64,000 nucleotides of DNA from Natronomonas moolapensis 8.8.11 (GTDB taxonomy: Archaea; Halobacteriota; Halobacteria; Halobacteriales; Haloarculaceae), in contig NC_020388.1 of the NCBI RefSeq assembly GCF_000591055.1, positions 1,736,001-1,800,000 on the forward strand, in the 5' to 3' direction. The notes below the pieces were generated by a model, which saw only the letters and a program-made list of their open reading frames with translations, was not told the DNA's origin and searched no databases. The translations under genes were made by a program, and so were the position numbers. Shown in pieces: positions 54,388-63,846 of this stretch; position 1 is the first letter of the stretch, and every line of letters starts with the position of its first letter.

Positions 54388-55683
54388 TTACTGTCCGCGC
54401 AACTCGTCCATGTGGTCGATCCGTTTTTTTATCAGTTCGGGTTTCCCGATGTCGTGTCGGACGCGGAGCCCCTCAGTGCCGGTCCGCTCGAAAGCGTCCT
54501 TGACAACCGCTTCGGCCGCGGGGATCGAGTCGGCGAGACCGACGACGGCGAACGACCGGGAGGTGGTCGTGTAGATGCCGTCTTCGCGGGCGTCGACGCT
54601 CGCGTAGAACAGCGATGCGTCCCCGGCGCTGTCGGCGTCGATGGCCACCTTCGCGCCGGCCTCGGGGTCGGTCGGGTAGCCGTCGGGGACGGCGTACTTG
54701 CACACCGTTGCGCGCTCGGCGAACGACAACGCCGGCAGGGACTCGCCCTCGCGGGCCGCGACGAGCAACTCGACGAAGTCCGTCTCGAGGACGGGGAGTG
54801 TGTTCATCGCCTCCGGATCGCCGAAGCGGGCGTTGAATTCGACGACTTTCGGTCCCTCCGTAGTCAGCATGAACTGACCGTAGAGGATGCCCTTGTACTC
54901 GGGCATCGCTTCGACGACGGCGTCGATCACATCGACGGCCGCGTCGTACTCCGAGGCGGTCATGAACGGCAGTTCGGGCGTCGCGTCGCTGTAGGAGCCC
55001 ATTCCGCCGGTGTTCGGCCCCTCGTCGCCCTCGTAAGCGCGCTTGTGATCTTGAACGGCCGGCGAGACGCGGTACTCGCCGTCGGCGACGAACGCCTGGA
55101 TCGTGAACTCCTCGCCGACGAGTCGCTCCTCCAGGACGAACGACTCGTAGTCGCTCTCGAGGACGTACTCGACGCCCTCCTCGGCCGTGATCTGGTCGCC
55201 GATGACCCGGACGCCCTTGCCGCCTGTCAGCCCCCGCGGCTTGATCGCGAGGTCGCCGTCGTGCTCGCGGATGTACTCGGCGGCCGCTTCGGCCGCCTCG
55301 AACGTGGCGAAGTCGGGACACCCCGGAATCGACTCCTCGGCCATGAACTCCCGCTGAAACGCCTTGTCCGTCTCGATGCGGGCCTCCGCCCGTCGCGGGC
55401 CGAACGCGTAAATCCCGGCCTCGTCGAGGGCGTCGGCGATCCCCGCATTCAGCGCCGACTCGGGACCGATCGCGGCCAGCGTCGCCCCCACCGACTCGGC
55501 GTACTCGACGATCGAGTCGCCGTCCGTCTCGCCGATCTCGGCGTATCCCTCGGCGAGCGACGCGATCCCTGGATTCCGGTTGGAGGCGCACGCGTACAGT
55601 TCGGCCGCCTCGGACCCGGCGACCGCGCGGGCGATGGCGTGTTCGCGACCGCCGCCGCCGACGAGAAGTACGGTTTCCGTCAT
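54388..55683 (-). CDS. purD: Phosphoribosylamine-glycine ligase
   Basis: A 431-residue GAR synthetase with ATP-grasp motifs. It starts VLLVGGGGREHAIARAV, contains AIKPRGLTGGKGVRV, the metal-binding region YALIE-like EFTIQAFVADGEYRVSPAV and MEFNARFGDPE. Second step of purine synthesis, fitting purM at 9162. The gene is not clustered with other pur genes. Confidence 0.96.
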   Translation of the reverse strand: MTETVLLVGGGGREHAIARAVAGSEAAELYACASNRNPGIASLAEGYAEIGETDGDSIVEYAESVGATLAAIGPESALNAGIADALDEAGIYAFGPRRAEARIETDKAFQREFMAEESIPGCPDFATFEAAEAAAEYIREHDGDLAIKPRGLTGGKGVRVIGDQITAEEGVEYVLESDYESFVLEERLVGEEFTIQAFVADGEYRVSPAVQDHKRAYEGDEGPNTGGMGSYSDATPELPFMTASEYDAAVDVIDAVVEAMPEYKGILYGQFMLTTEGPKVVEFNARFGDPEAMNTLPVLETDFVELLVAAREGESLPALSFAERATVCKYAVPDGYPTDPEAGAKVAIDADSAGDASLFYASVDAREDGIYTTTSRSFAVVGLADSIPAAEAVVKDAFERTGTEGLRVRHDIGKPELIKKRIDHMDELRGQ

Positions 55684-55833
55684 ACGCGAAAGCGCGACAC
55701 ACGGACGTGTAAACGTTGCCCTTCGCCGTCGGGCCGCTGTACACGAACGTGGATACGACGCGGGCCGCGGACCGCCGTCGAACCGGGAGCGCGCGGGACG
55801 GAGCGACCGGGTGACGATCGGACGCCGGCCCCG

Positions 55834-56613
55834 CTAGACCGTCTCCTCGAAGCCGTAGCCGAGCGACATCGTCCACGAGAAGTCGTACGCGCCGGGTCGC
55901 TCGACCTCGCAGACGCCGACCGCAGACTGCGGGGCGTTGAGGGTCCCATCCCACTCGGTCGTGTAGCTTCCGCCGGCCTCGCGGACGGTCGTCGTATCGA
56001 GCGTGCCGCCCCGGACCGGGAACGACCCCGACGGGGGGGATTCGAGCCCGACGGTACCGTCCGAACCGTCGGTCGTCGGCGTGGCGGCGTCGACGACCGT
56101 CCCGGCGTCGAGTCGGAGCCCGGCCGACAGCGTGGTCAGGTTTACGTCTCGGACGAGGCGGCCGTCCGTCGGGTCGGCGGCGATCCACAGCCAATAGCGG
56201 TAGCGATCCGCCCCGAGGTCGTAGCGGGCGAGACACGCGTCGGCGATCAGCATCGGCGCTTCGGGCTCGACGGCCTCGGGAACGAGATCGAACTCGCCCT
56301 CCGTGGGGCTGCCCGGCGTCGTCCGCGTGATCGCGTACCGGCCGACGTAGGCGATCCCGAACCCGTCCGGGGCCTCGAAGTCGGTCCCGCGGACGCCGCT
56401 GTCGCCGTACCGATCGGCCATCCGCCCGACGTAGTCCTCGAAGCCCTCGCCGTCGAGGGCGACCCCCTCGTCGTCGGGCGAGAGCGCCCACGTCATCGAG
56501 TCGGTGGCCTGCGTCTCGCGTCGCGTCACGCGCTCTTCGATACAACCGGCGAGGCCCGCGCTCGCGAGCAACGCCCCGCCTGCCCCGAGTACGTCCCTGC
56601 GCGATCGTTCCAT
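55834..56613 (-). CDS. Haloarchaeal Tat lipoprotein, function unknown
   Basis: A 259-residue exported protein: MERSRRDVLGAGGALLASAG carries the RR Tat motif, with the lipobox at LAGC. The rest is beta-rich with ITRTTPGSPTEGEFDLVPEA and the C-terminal Trp/Tyr-rich SWTMSLGYGFEETV. No enzymatic motif. It is convergent with purD's start region only by proximity; spacing is 150 bases. Confidence 0.68.
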   Translation of the reverse strand: MERSRRDVLGAGGALLASAGLAGCIEERVTRRETQATDSMTWALSPDDEGVALDGEGFEDYVGRMADRYGDSGVRGTDFEAPDGFGIAYVGRYAITRTTPGSPTEGEFDLVPEAVEPEAPMLIADACLARYDLGADRYRYWLWIAADPTDGRLVRDVNLTTLSAGLRLDAGTVVDAATPTTDGSDGTVGLESPPSGSFPVRGGTLDTTTVREAGGSYTTEWDGTLNAPQSAVGVCEVERPGAYDFSWTMSLGYGFEETV

Positions 56614-56774
56614 GTCCGACCCGACACGTCGGCGTCTCAAATAACGTGCTGTTGCGGCGCGTCGGCGGACGGGCAAGCGGGCGGGCCGGTGGACGGGCCG
56701 TTCCGCCGGCGATGATACGAACAAAACGCTGTCGAAAGCCGCGGCGTTTAGTATCGCGAGCGCGGAGCCGGGGT

Positions 56775-58904
56775 ATGGAAAACCGCCTCGACGAGGCCGC
56801 CTCGCCGTATCTGCGCCAACACGCCGATAACCCCGTCGCCTGGCAGCCCTGGGACGAGGCGGCGCTCGAACTCGCACGGGAGCGAGACGCCCCGATCTTC
56901 CTCTCGATCGGCTACGCCGCCTGCCACTGGTGTCACGTGATGGCCGACGAGAGCTTCGAGGACCCCGAGATCGCGGAAACACTCAACGAGGCGTTCGTTC
57001 CGATCAAGGTCGACCGCGAGGAACGCCCGGACGTCGACACGCTCTATATGAACGTCTGTCAGATGGTCCGGGGGTCGGGCGGGTGGCCGCTGTCGGTGTG
57101 GCTCACGCCGGAGGGCAAGCCGTTCCACGTCGGCACCTATTTTCCCCCCGAGGCGACGGCGAATATGCCGTCGTTCGGCTCCGTCCTCGGCGACATCGCT
57201 GACTCCTGGAACGATCCCGAGGGGCGCTCCCGTCTCGAGTCCCAGGCAGATCAGTGGGCGAGTTCGACGAAAGGAGAACTCGAGGGGACGCCCGACCGTT
57301 CGGGCGAAGCGCCCGGCGAGGGCTTTCTCGATACCGCCGCCAACGCGGCCGTCAGAGGGGCCGACCGGGAGGCGGGCGGGTGGGGACAGGGGCAAAAGTT
57401 CCCCCATCCGGGCCGGATCCATCTCCTCCTCCGGGCCTACGACGCGACCGACCGCGACACCTACCGCGACGTCGCCCTCGAGACGCTCGACGCGATGGCC
57501 TCGGGGGGGCTCTACGACCACGTCGGCGGCGGTTTCCATCGCTACTGCGTCGACCGCGAGTGGACGGTGCCGCACTTCGAGAAGATGCTCTACGACAACG
57601 CCGAGATCCCCCGCGCGTTCCTCGCGGGGTATCGGCTGACCGGCGAGGAGCGCTACGCCGAGATCGCCAGCGAGACGTTCGCGTTCCTCGAACGGGAGTT
57701 GACCCACCCCGACGGCGGTTTCTACTCGACGCTGGACGCCGAAAGCGAGGACAGTACGGGATCGAGGGAGGAGGGGGCGTTCTACGTCTGGACGCCCGAG
57801 ACGGTCCGGGAGGCGGTGGACGATCCGACCGCGGCCGAGCTGTTCTGTGAGCGCTACGGCGTCACCGACTCGGGGAACTTCGAGAACGGGACGACCGTCC
57901 TCACCGAGTCGACGCCCATCGGAGAGCTCGCGGCCGACGCCGTGATGGACACCGACAGCGTCGAAGCGCTGCTCGAGACGGCCCGATCGCAGCTCTTCGA
58001 GGCCCGCGAGTCCCGCCCGCGACCCCCCCGCGACGGGAAGGTGTTGGCGGGCTGGAACGGGCTGATGATCTCCGCGCTTGCCGAGGGAGCGCTCGCGCTC
58101 AATCCGACCTACGCCGACCTCGCGGAGGCGGCCCTAGAGTTCTGTCGCGACCGGCTCTGGGAGGACGAAGGAACGCAAGACGGGGACGTCGGACGGCTCA
58201 ACCGCCGCTTCGAGCGCGGCGAGGTCGGGATTTCGGGCTATCTCGAGGATTACGCGTACCTCGGCCGCGGCGCGTTCGACCTCTATCAGGCGACCGGGGA
58301 CGTCGAGCACCTCCAGTTCGCGCTGCAGCTCGGACGCGCCATCCGGGCGTCCTTCTATGAGGAGTCCGAGGGGACGCTCTATTTCACGCCGACCGGCGGC
58401 GAGGAACTCATCGCCCGGCCCCAGCAGCTCGCCGATAGCTCGACGCCCTCGAGTACGGGTGTCGCCGTCCAGCTGCTCGCGGCGCTGTCGGCGTTCGACC
58501 CCGACGCCGGATTCGACGCGGTCGTGGACTCGGTCCTCGAGACCCACGCGTCGACGCTGGAGTCGAACCCAATCACGCACACCTCGCTCACGCTCGCCGC
58601 CATCGACCGGTCCGTGGGCAGCCCCGAGTTGACCGTCGCCGCCGGGGAACTGCCGCCGGCCTGGCGCGAGGCGCTCTCGGGGACGTACCTCCCGGGGCGG
58701 ACCCTCTCAGTTCGGCCGCCCACTGAATCGGGGCTGTCGGCGTGGCTCGACGCGATCGGTCTCGAAGACGCCCCGCCGATCTGGGCCGGGCGGGACGCCG
58801 TCGACGGGCGGGAGACGGTGTACGCCTGCCGGTCGTTCACCTGCTCGCCGCCGACGCACGACATCGAGGAGGCGATCGAGTGGCTGCGCGAGGCCGAGGA
58901 CTGA
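56775..58904 (+). CDS. YyaL/DUF255 thioredoxin-domain protein
   Basis: A 709-residue cytosolic protein. The N-terminal 180 residues are a thioredoxin-like DUF255 domain (YLRQHADNPVAWQPW, IFLSIGYAACHWCHVM with Cys-X2-Cys). The remainder is an (alpha/alpha)6-barrel with GLYDHVGGGFHRYCVDREW and VPHFEKMLYDNA, related to AGE/glycosidase folds. This family (SSP411/spermatogenesis-associated 20) is of unknown substrate. ATG 56775 chosen; an upstream frame is Arg-rich non-coding. Confidence 0.9.
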   Translation: MENRLDEAASPYLRQHADNPVAWQPWDEAALELARERDAPIFLSIGYAACHWCHVMADESFEDPEIAETLNEAFVPIKVDREERPDVDTLYMNVCQMVRGSGGWPLSVWLTPEGKPFHVGTYFPPEATANMPSFGSVLGDIADSWNDPEGRSRLESQADQWASSTKGELEGTPDRSGEAPGEGFLDTAANAAVRGADREAGGWGQGQKFPHPGRIHLLLRAYDATDRDTYRDVALETLDAMASGGLYDHVGGGFHRYCVDREWTVPHFEKMLYDNAEIPRAFLAGYRLTGEERYAEIASETFAFLERELTHPDGGFYSTLDAESEDSTGSREEGAFYVWTPETVREAVDDPTAAELFCERYGVTDSGNFENGTTVLTESTPIGELAADAVMDTDSVEALLETARSQLFEARESRPRPPRDGKVLAGWNGLMISALAEGALALNPTYADLAEAALEFCRDRLWEDEGTQDGDVGRLNRRFERGEVGISGYLEDYAYLGRGAFDLYQATGDVEHLQFALQLGRAIRASFYEESEGTLYFTPTGGEELIARPQQLADSSTPSSTGVAVQLLAALSAFDPDAGFDAVVDSVLETHASTLESNPITHTSLTLAAIDRSVGSPELTVAAGELPPAWREALSGTYLPGRTLSVRPPTESGLSAWLDAIGLEDAPPIWAGRDAVDGRETVYACRSFTCSPPTHDIEEAIEWLREAED

Positions 58905-59022
58905 TACGGCACGGACGCGGCGGTATGTGATCCAACGGCCCGCAGCCGCGACGGAGCGGAACGAGCCGAACGGACGACCTTTCCCCCGCGTAATGTATAT
59001 CGGCCGCGGAGTAGACGCACCC

Positions 59023-59860
59023 ATGGCTCGACGGAGCGTCCTGTTCTCGCCCGGGGATCGACCGGAACTGATGCGCAACGCACCGCACACCGGCGCCGAC
59101 ACCGTTGTCTTCGACCTCGAGGACGCGGTCGTCCCCGAGGCGAAGGCAGCCGCCCGCGAGGCCGTCGCCGGCGTCCTCGGCGACCCGGCGTTCGAGCCCG
59201 ACTGTGAGGTGTGCGTGCGGCTCAACCCCGACCCGGAGACCGCGGCACTGGACGCCGAGGCCATCGCGGCCAACGATCCGCGCCTCGACTCGATCGCGGT
59301 CCGGAAGCCGAGTCAGCCGGGGACGTCCGTGCGATCCACGAGCTGGTCGCCGCCCGTGGCCACGACCGCCCGGTCATCGCGCTGTGTGAGTCGGCCGCCG
59401 GGGTTCTCGGCGCCGAGGACATCGCGGCCGCCGACCCGGTCGAGGCGGTCGCGTTCGGGGTTGTGGACATCGGCGCGACGCGAACGGAAGGGGAGCGGAA
59501 ATCGCTCACGCCCGCCAACACGACGTGTTGGCGCCCGGCGCGGCCGGCGTCGACGCCGTCGACACGCTCGTGACCGACATCGGGGCCGAAGACCACCTCA
59601 AATCGGAGGCCGGGGTTGCCAGACAGCTCGGCTACGACGGCAAGATGGCGATACACCCGGCGCAGGTCGAGATCATAAACGAGGCGTTCACGCCGCCTCC
59701 GGAGAACGTCGAGTGGGCCAAGTGCGTGCTCACGGCGGCCGATGCGGCCGAACAGAAGGGGCGCGGCGTCGCTCGCGTCGACGACGAGATGGTCGACGCC
59801 CCGCTGATCTCGCGGGCGGAAACGGTCCCCGAGCGCCACGAGGCGGCGGAGAGAGACTGA
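59023..59860 (+). pseudogene. CitE/HpcH-type CoA-ester lyase with two frameshifts
   Basis: The family (citrate-lyase beta-like, malyl- or citramalyl-CoA lyases) is clear from MARRSVLFSPGDRPELM, VVFDLEDAVVPEAKAAAREA, the middle IALCESAAGVLGAEDIAAA and the end RQLGYDGKMAIHPAQVEIIN. However these lie in three successive frames. One base appears missing near 59306-59316 (AVRKP to ESAGDV) and one near 59490-59500 (before AHARQHDVL). As it stands no functional protein is made. Both could also be sequencing errors at GC-rich runs; two independent single-base losses favour neither strongly. Confidence 0.75.
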
Positions 59861-59887
59861 CCGATCCGTCGGGGGCGGGTCGCCACG

Positions 59888-59897
59888 CTTATAAAAA
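59888..59897 (+). promoter_or_regulatory. TATA box of the glutamate dehydrogenase gene
   Basis: CTTATAAAAA lies 20-30 bases before the ATG at 59918, predicting a leaderless transcript. It is the strongest box in the window by consensus. Confidence 0.68.
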
Positions 59898-59917
59898 GGC
59901 TGGACAACCACTGCTGT

Positions 59918-61177
59918 ATGTCCGACGACATAAATCCTTTCGAGAGCCTTCAAGAACAGATCGACGACGCCGCAGCGCACATCGACGTCGACGACGGCGT
60001 GCTCGAGCGGATAAAAAACCCCGAGCGAGTCCTCGAGGCGAACCTCTCGGTCGAACTCGACGACGGGTCGGTCGGGGTGTTCCGGGCCTACCGCTCGCAG
60101 TTCAACGGCGACCGGGGACCTTATAAAGGCGGGATCCGATATCACCCGGGCGTCTCCCGCGACGAGGTGAAGGCGCTGTCGGGCTGGATGGTGTACAAGT
60201 GCGCCGTCGTCGATATCCCCTATGGCGGCGGGAAGGGCGGCATCGTCATCGACCCGCGGGCGCACTCCGCGGCCGAACTCGAGCGGATCACCCGCGCGTT
60301 CGCCACCGAACTCCGCCCTCTCATCGGAGAGGACCGGGACATCCCCGCGCCTGACGTCAACACCGGCCAGCGGGAGATGAACTGGATCAAAGACACCTAC
60401 GAGACGCTGGAGAACACGACCGCGCCGGGCGTCATTACCGGGAAGGCGATCGACTCCGGCGGATCGGCGGGCCGCGTCGAGGCGACCGGCCGCTCGACGA
60501 TGCTCACCGCCCGCGAGACGTTCGATTACCTCGGTAAGGACCTCCCCGACGCCTCCGTTGCGGTCCAGGGGTACGGCAACGCCGGCAGCGTCGCGGCGAA
60601 GCTCCTCGAAGCCGACCACGGCGCGACCGTCGTTGCGGTGTCGGACTCCTCGGGGGCCGTCTACAACCCCGACGGCCTCGACGCCGAGGCGGCCAAGGAA
60701 TATAAAAACGAAACCGGCTCCGTGACGGGCTATCCGGGCGCGAGCAAGGAGCTAACCAACGAGGAGCTTCTTGCCCTCGACGTCGATTTGCTCGTTCCGG
60801 CGGCCCTGGAGAACGCCATCGACGGCGAGTTGGCGACGGAGGTGGACGCCGACGTGATCGTCGAGGCGGCCAACGGCCCCCTGACGCCGGAGGCCGACGA
60901 CGTCCTCACTGACCGGGACGTCACCGTCGTCCCCGACATCCTCGCCAACGCGGGCGGGGTCACCGTCTCGTACTTCGAGTGGGTCCAGAACCGCCAGCGG
61001 TTCTACTGGACCGAATCACGCGTCAACGAGGAGCTAAAGCGTCACATCGTCGAGGCGTTCGACGGTCTCGTGGAGTGTTATGAGGCGTACGACCTCCCGA
61101 ACTTCCGCACGGCCGCCTACGTCGTCGCGCTCCAGCGGGTGCTGAACGCCTCCGAGGAAGCGGGCCGTTGGCCCTGA
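59918..61177 (+). CDS. gdhB: NAD(P)-glutamate dehydrogenase
   Basis: A 419-residue dehydrogenase linking glutamate and 2-oxoglutarate. It has the amino-donor pocket GGGKGGI ([20 protein letters not shown]), the Rossmann dinucleotide [15 protein letters not shown] and [17 protein letters not shown]. Family-typical length (about 420). The GDH symbol is used loosely, since haloarchaea have several paralogues. A strong TATA box upstream supports the start. Confidence 0.93.
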   Translation: MSDDINPFESLQEQIDDAAAHIDVDDGVLERIKNPERVLEANLSVELDDGSVGVFRAYRSQFNGDRGPYKGGIRYHPGVSRDEVKALSGWMVYKCAVVDIPYGGGKGGIVIDPRAHSAAELERITRAFATELRPLIGEDRDIPAPDVNTGQREMNWIKDTYETLENTTAPGVITGKAIDSGGSAGRVEATGRSTMLTARETFDYLGKDLPDASVAVQGYGNAGSVAAKLLEADHGATVVAVSDSSGAVYNPDGLDAEAAKEYKNETGSVTGYPGASKELTNEELLALDVDLLVPAALENAIDGELATEVDADVIVEAANGPLTPEADDVLTDRDVTVVPDILANAGGVTVSYFEWVQNRQRFYWTESRVNEELKRHIVEAFDGLVECYEAYDLPNFRTAAYVVALQRVLNASEEAGRWP

Positions 61178-61240
61178 GACGGTCGTCCGCGCGTCTATTA
61201 CGGCGGGAGTTCGAACGCCACGACCTGTCTCACGGAACCG

Positions 61241-61528
61241 CTACTCCCCCCGTCCAACCGTGGGGACGGAACCCGGTGCAGAGCGGACGTCACGGTGACG
61301 GGCGTCCACCCAGTCCCTGAGCGCCTCGGGGTCGGACACGAACAGAATTGAGGCCCGTCCCTGTTCGCCCGGGAGCGGTGTTTTGTTATCAGTCAACTCT
61401 AATCGTACGGTCCCAGCATTTAGCGGAACAGTTTGTACGCCTGCTTGAAAGACACAGCGAGAATGCCCCGTCCCGTCCCCACGGAGCGACCAGCGGGGAC
61501 GGACAAGCCGGGAGCGTTCACGGCTCAT
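61241..61528 (-). CDS. Doubtful 95-residue ORF
   Basis: The frame between gdhB and the bactofilin-like gene reads Arg-rich at first and then GTVRLELTDNKTPLPGEQ followed by SDPEALRDWVDARH, which looks like genuine protein. Another frame in the same place reads FKQAYKLFR and ends at a stop, like the tail of a different gene. Probably a patchwork of gene debris; it may contain a small real protein from an unclear start. It overlaps the next gene by 11 bases. Confidence 0.3.
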   Translation of the reverse strand: MSRERSRLVRPRWSLRGDGTGHSRCVFQAGVQTVPLNAGTVRLELTDNKTPLPGEQGRASILFVSDPEALRDWVDARHRDVRSAPGSVPTVGRGE

Positions 61529-62624
61529 TGGGTGCCACGGGAGTCGGAGCCGACTCTTCCGTATCGTCGCTCGTGGACCGCCACTCGTAGAGCGAATTCA
61601 TAAACGCCCCAACCCCGAGTAGCGCGATTGCGATCAACAGAACGCTCACGTACGGGAGTGCGTTGGCGAGACTGACGACCGCTAACCCCAACGCGAGCCC
61701 GCCCCATCGATGGCCGTACCCGAATACGGACAGCCCCCATGTACCGATCACGAACGCCCCATAGACCAGTCCGAGCCACAGGAGGAAGACGGAGCTGTAG
61801 CTGGCGATAACTGCGAGCGGAATACCGACGATAGACAGGGCTAACGCACCGATAATGAACGGTATTCCGATTAGCGTCGCCACGCCGACACCGCCGCTGG
61901 CGATCGGTCGATCGATGCCTCGATCGGCCACCCGATCACTGAACCGGGGCGCAGCCACCAGCGCGATGGCTCCAAGCAAGAAATTCGCGAGAAACAGGTA
62001 CACGTTGAGAAGTGGCGTCACGGCCCCAGCAGGGAGATCCGGCAGCGATCCGTTCGAAAACGGCACTGGCCCCGTGTTGCGGTCGGTTTCGGTTATTTCA
62101 CCCGCGATTTCGGCGTCGTCGGAGATGGCCGTCTCGTTGCCGCTGTATCTCAACTCGTCTTCGATGATCGCAGTTGGGCCGACCGTCACCGATTCGCCGT
62201 CGAGTCGCGTCGTGTCATCGACCGTCCCGTCGACGGTGACGGTTCCGCCGGTCGCCTCGAGGGCGCCACCGACGGCCGCGCCGTCTCGGACGTGGACCTC
62301 GCCGCCAGTTGCCGTCAGGTCGCCGTCGATGGTTCCCTCGACGACTACGGCCCCCCCTGTTGCCGTCGCGTCGCCAGTCACATTACCCGTCACCGTCACC
62401 GATCCACCAGTCGCGGTCAGGTCACCATCGACCGAGCCAGCGATTAGGACGGTACCAGCTGTCACCTCGAGATCACCGTCACGTGTCTCCTCGGGGCCGA
62501 CCGTGATCGAGCCACCCGTTCGTTGATCCTGTGCGTGGACGACGCCGATCGAACTCGACAGACAAAGGAGACCGACGACGATCAACACGGCGAGTCGACC
62601 GAACCACTGGACAGAGTGAGACAT
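61518..62624 (-). CDS. Bactofilin-like beta-helix membrane protein
   Basis: A 368-residue protein. A signal peptide (LAVLIVVGLLCLSSSIGVVHA) precedes a beta-helix of about ten imperfect repeats, each around 17 residues with GDLTATGG or GSVTVTGN-like cores, resembling polymer-forming bactofilin/DUF8173-type proteins. From about residue 215, four to five hydrophobic helices follow (LLNVYLFLANFLLGAIALVA, ALALSIVGIPLAVIASYS), and an acidic tail. The repeat face lies outside the cell. Function unknown, with a possible cell-surface scaffold role. Confidence 0.75.
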   Translation of the reverse strand: MSHSVQWFGRLAVLIVVGLLCLSSSIGVVHAQDQRTGGSITVGPEETRDGDLEVTAGTVLIAGSVDGDLTATGGSVTVTGNVTGDATATGGAVVVEGTIDGDLTATGGEVHVRDGAAVGGALEATGGTVTVDGTVDDTTRLDGESVTVGPTAIIEDELRYSGNETAISDDAEIAGEITETDRNTGPVPFSNGSLPDLPAGAVTPLLNVYLFLANFLLGAIALVAAPRFSDRVADRGIDRPIASGGVGVATLIGIPFIIGALALSIVGIPLAVIASYSSVFLLWLGLVYGAFVIGTWGLSVFGYGHRWGGLALGLAVVSLANALPYVSVLLIAIALLGVGAFMNSLYEWRSTSDDTEESAPTPVAPNEP

Positions 62625-63003
62625 TCTTCGTGCCAGGCCTCGTTGTCGGGGGCGAGTAGCGGCTCTGTGATAACAGATCGGTACGCTAAAATCGACGTTT
62701 AAGACGGGAGACTGTGGTATCAATAACGGAAGTCACTGTGGGCTCAACTGGCCGTTCACACGCGGGTGCCGCGGTTTGCACACCGACTTGCGGCTCCCGG
62801 CACATCGAGTGATGCGATTCCGATGGCTTGGTCGTACTCGTCTCTGAGGGTGAGATCCGGCGCGAGCGAGACGCCCCCACTCGATGGCCACCCCGCGGCC
62901 CGTATGTCCCGCATATTGTGTTTCTAGAGACCATACCGCATTTTTATCCCCTGTGCTTGTAAAAAGCGCAATGATAACAGGACACACGGCGGACGACCTT
63001 TGG
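62625..63003. other. Gene-poor debris region
   Basis: This 379-base stretch has no convincing intact gene. Read on the minus strand, parts such as DEYDQAIGIASLDVPGAA (near 62770-62850) look like shreds of coding sequence in shifting frames, probably transposon debris. The AT-rich piece 62937-62970 (ATTTTTATCC) resembles a promoter but no gene follows that fits. Confidence 0.35.
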
Positions 63004-63006
63004 TGC

Positions 63007-63138
63007 TCAGTCGCCGCCGAACAGGTCCCCGAACAGATTCCGCTGGGCTGCCCGGAGAACCTGGTCGAAGGCCTGCCGGGAGACGCCGAGGCTCTCGGCG
63101 ACTTCGGTCGCGCTCTGGGTGCGAGGCTTTTCAAAGTG
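63007..63138 (-). pseudogene. C-terminal fragment of an HTH_10 (bacterio-opsin activator-type) regulator
   Basis: The minus strand encodes HFEKPRTQSATEVAESLGVS, then RQAFDQVLRAAQRNLFGDLF and GGD before a stop, a good match to the HTH_10 helix-turn-helix that ends Bat-type regulators. Upstream of the His codon the sequence is replaced by the palindrome 63136-63175, and no sensory domain remains. So only 43 codons of a once larger regulator survive, or it has been truncated by an insertion. Confidence 0.6.
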
Positions 63139-63175
63139 ACACCCTCCTCGCCGTTTGCGGCGAGGAGGAGGTCAC
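63136..63175. repeat. 40-bp near-perfect palindrome
   Basis: GTGAC, AC, CCTCCTCGCCG, TTTG, CGGCGAGGAGG, AG, GTCAC: 16 of 18 pairs match around a TTTG loop. It sits exactly where the HTH_10 fragment loses its upstream part. Ends in GTCAC recall the right ends at 9164 and 38008 (GGATGTCAC), so it may be a degenerate IS200/IS605 end; it could also be a simple hairpin within an old gene. Confidence 0.6.
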
Positions 63176-63232
63176 GTCCGACGGTTCCGACTACAGTGTA
63201 TAGACCTCGGTACCCGAGCAGGGGTGTCGGTG

Positions 63233-63478
63233 CTATCGGTTTGCGCTAGCTGCGACGCTGAAGTCCCCTACAGCGTGGAGGTCTTCGTCGATCCCCGCCC
63301 CCTCGCAGTCGTCGTTGGGGCAGACGTAGTGCCAACCGTCCCGGGTTGCCGCCCGCTCGGCGAAGCGTTCGCCACAGCGTTCGCAGACGAGTTGCTCCGA
63401 CGAGCAGGTGTCGCGGTGGAGTTCGTACTGGAGTTCGTCAGTAAACGTCCGTTTACAGGCTTTACACGTGTACGTCAT
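63233..63478 (-). CDS. Small zinc-finger protein
   Basis: An 81-residue protein. MTYTCKACKRTFTDELQYEL and HRDTC make a C2H2-like finger (Cys5, Cys8, His and Cys after 12-17 residues). A second Cys-rich unit CERCGERFAERA and CPNDDCEGAG follows. Small zinc-finger proteins are common and conserved in haloarchaea, often in nucleic-acid processes. The ATG 63478 is immediate to the finger. Flanked by debris, it is still clean. Confidence 0.78.
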   Translation of the reverse strand: MTYTCKACKRTFTDELQYELHRDTCSSEQLVCERCGERFAERAATRDGWHYVCPNDDCEGAGIDEDLHAVGDFSVAASANR

Positions 63479-63619
63479 ATCCGGATCTCCGCCGCCGAAC
63501 CTCTTATAAGTACCCGTTCGTTCGTCGACCCGCGAGACGGACACAGCACGCTGGAACTGTCGATTGCGGCCGTCGACAGCGTTCGGGCGGGATCGGTTCA
63601 CAGGCCGACGTCGAGCACG

Positions 63620-63705
63620 TATAGTAGCGATCGGAAGACACTGCACACTCGATCGCACGACGGCAGTGCGATCGATGTGTAATCACTTGCGATGGTTACT
63701 ATAGG
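63620..63705. repeat. MITE-like repeat, copy B (more complete)
   Basis: Inverted ends TATAGTAGCGATCG and CGATGGTTACTATA match over 14 bases with two mismatches. Inside is the hairpin ATCGCAC/GTGCGAT. GCACG occurs at both sides (63615-63619 and 63706-63710), a likely target-site duplication. The internal 70 bases (63631-63700) match copy A at 38341 with five mismatches. No coding frame. The remainder of the gap 63479-63846 shows nothing else but TTTTATCG just before tyrS. Confidence 0.72.
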
Positions 63706-63846
63706 GCACGCGGTCTCGGGATCCGGTGCCGCCCCGGCAGGCCGCGCACCCAGGGTCTGACCGCACCCCCGACACGGGACACGACAACTCAGTGCACGCG
63801 CCCGGCCACCCGAACGTTTTATCGGCCGTCTCGCGGAACCACACCT

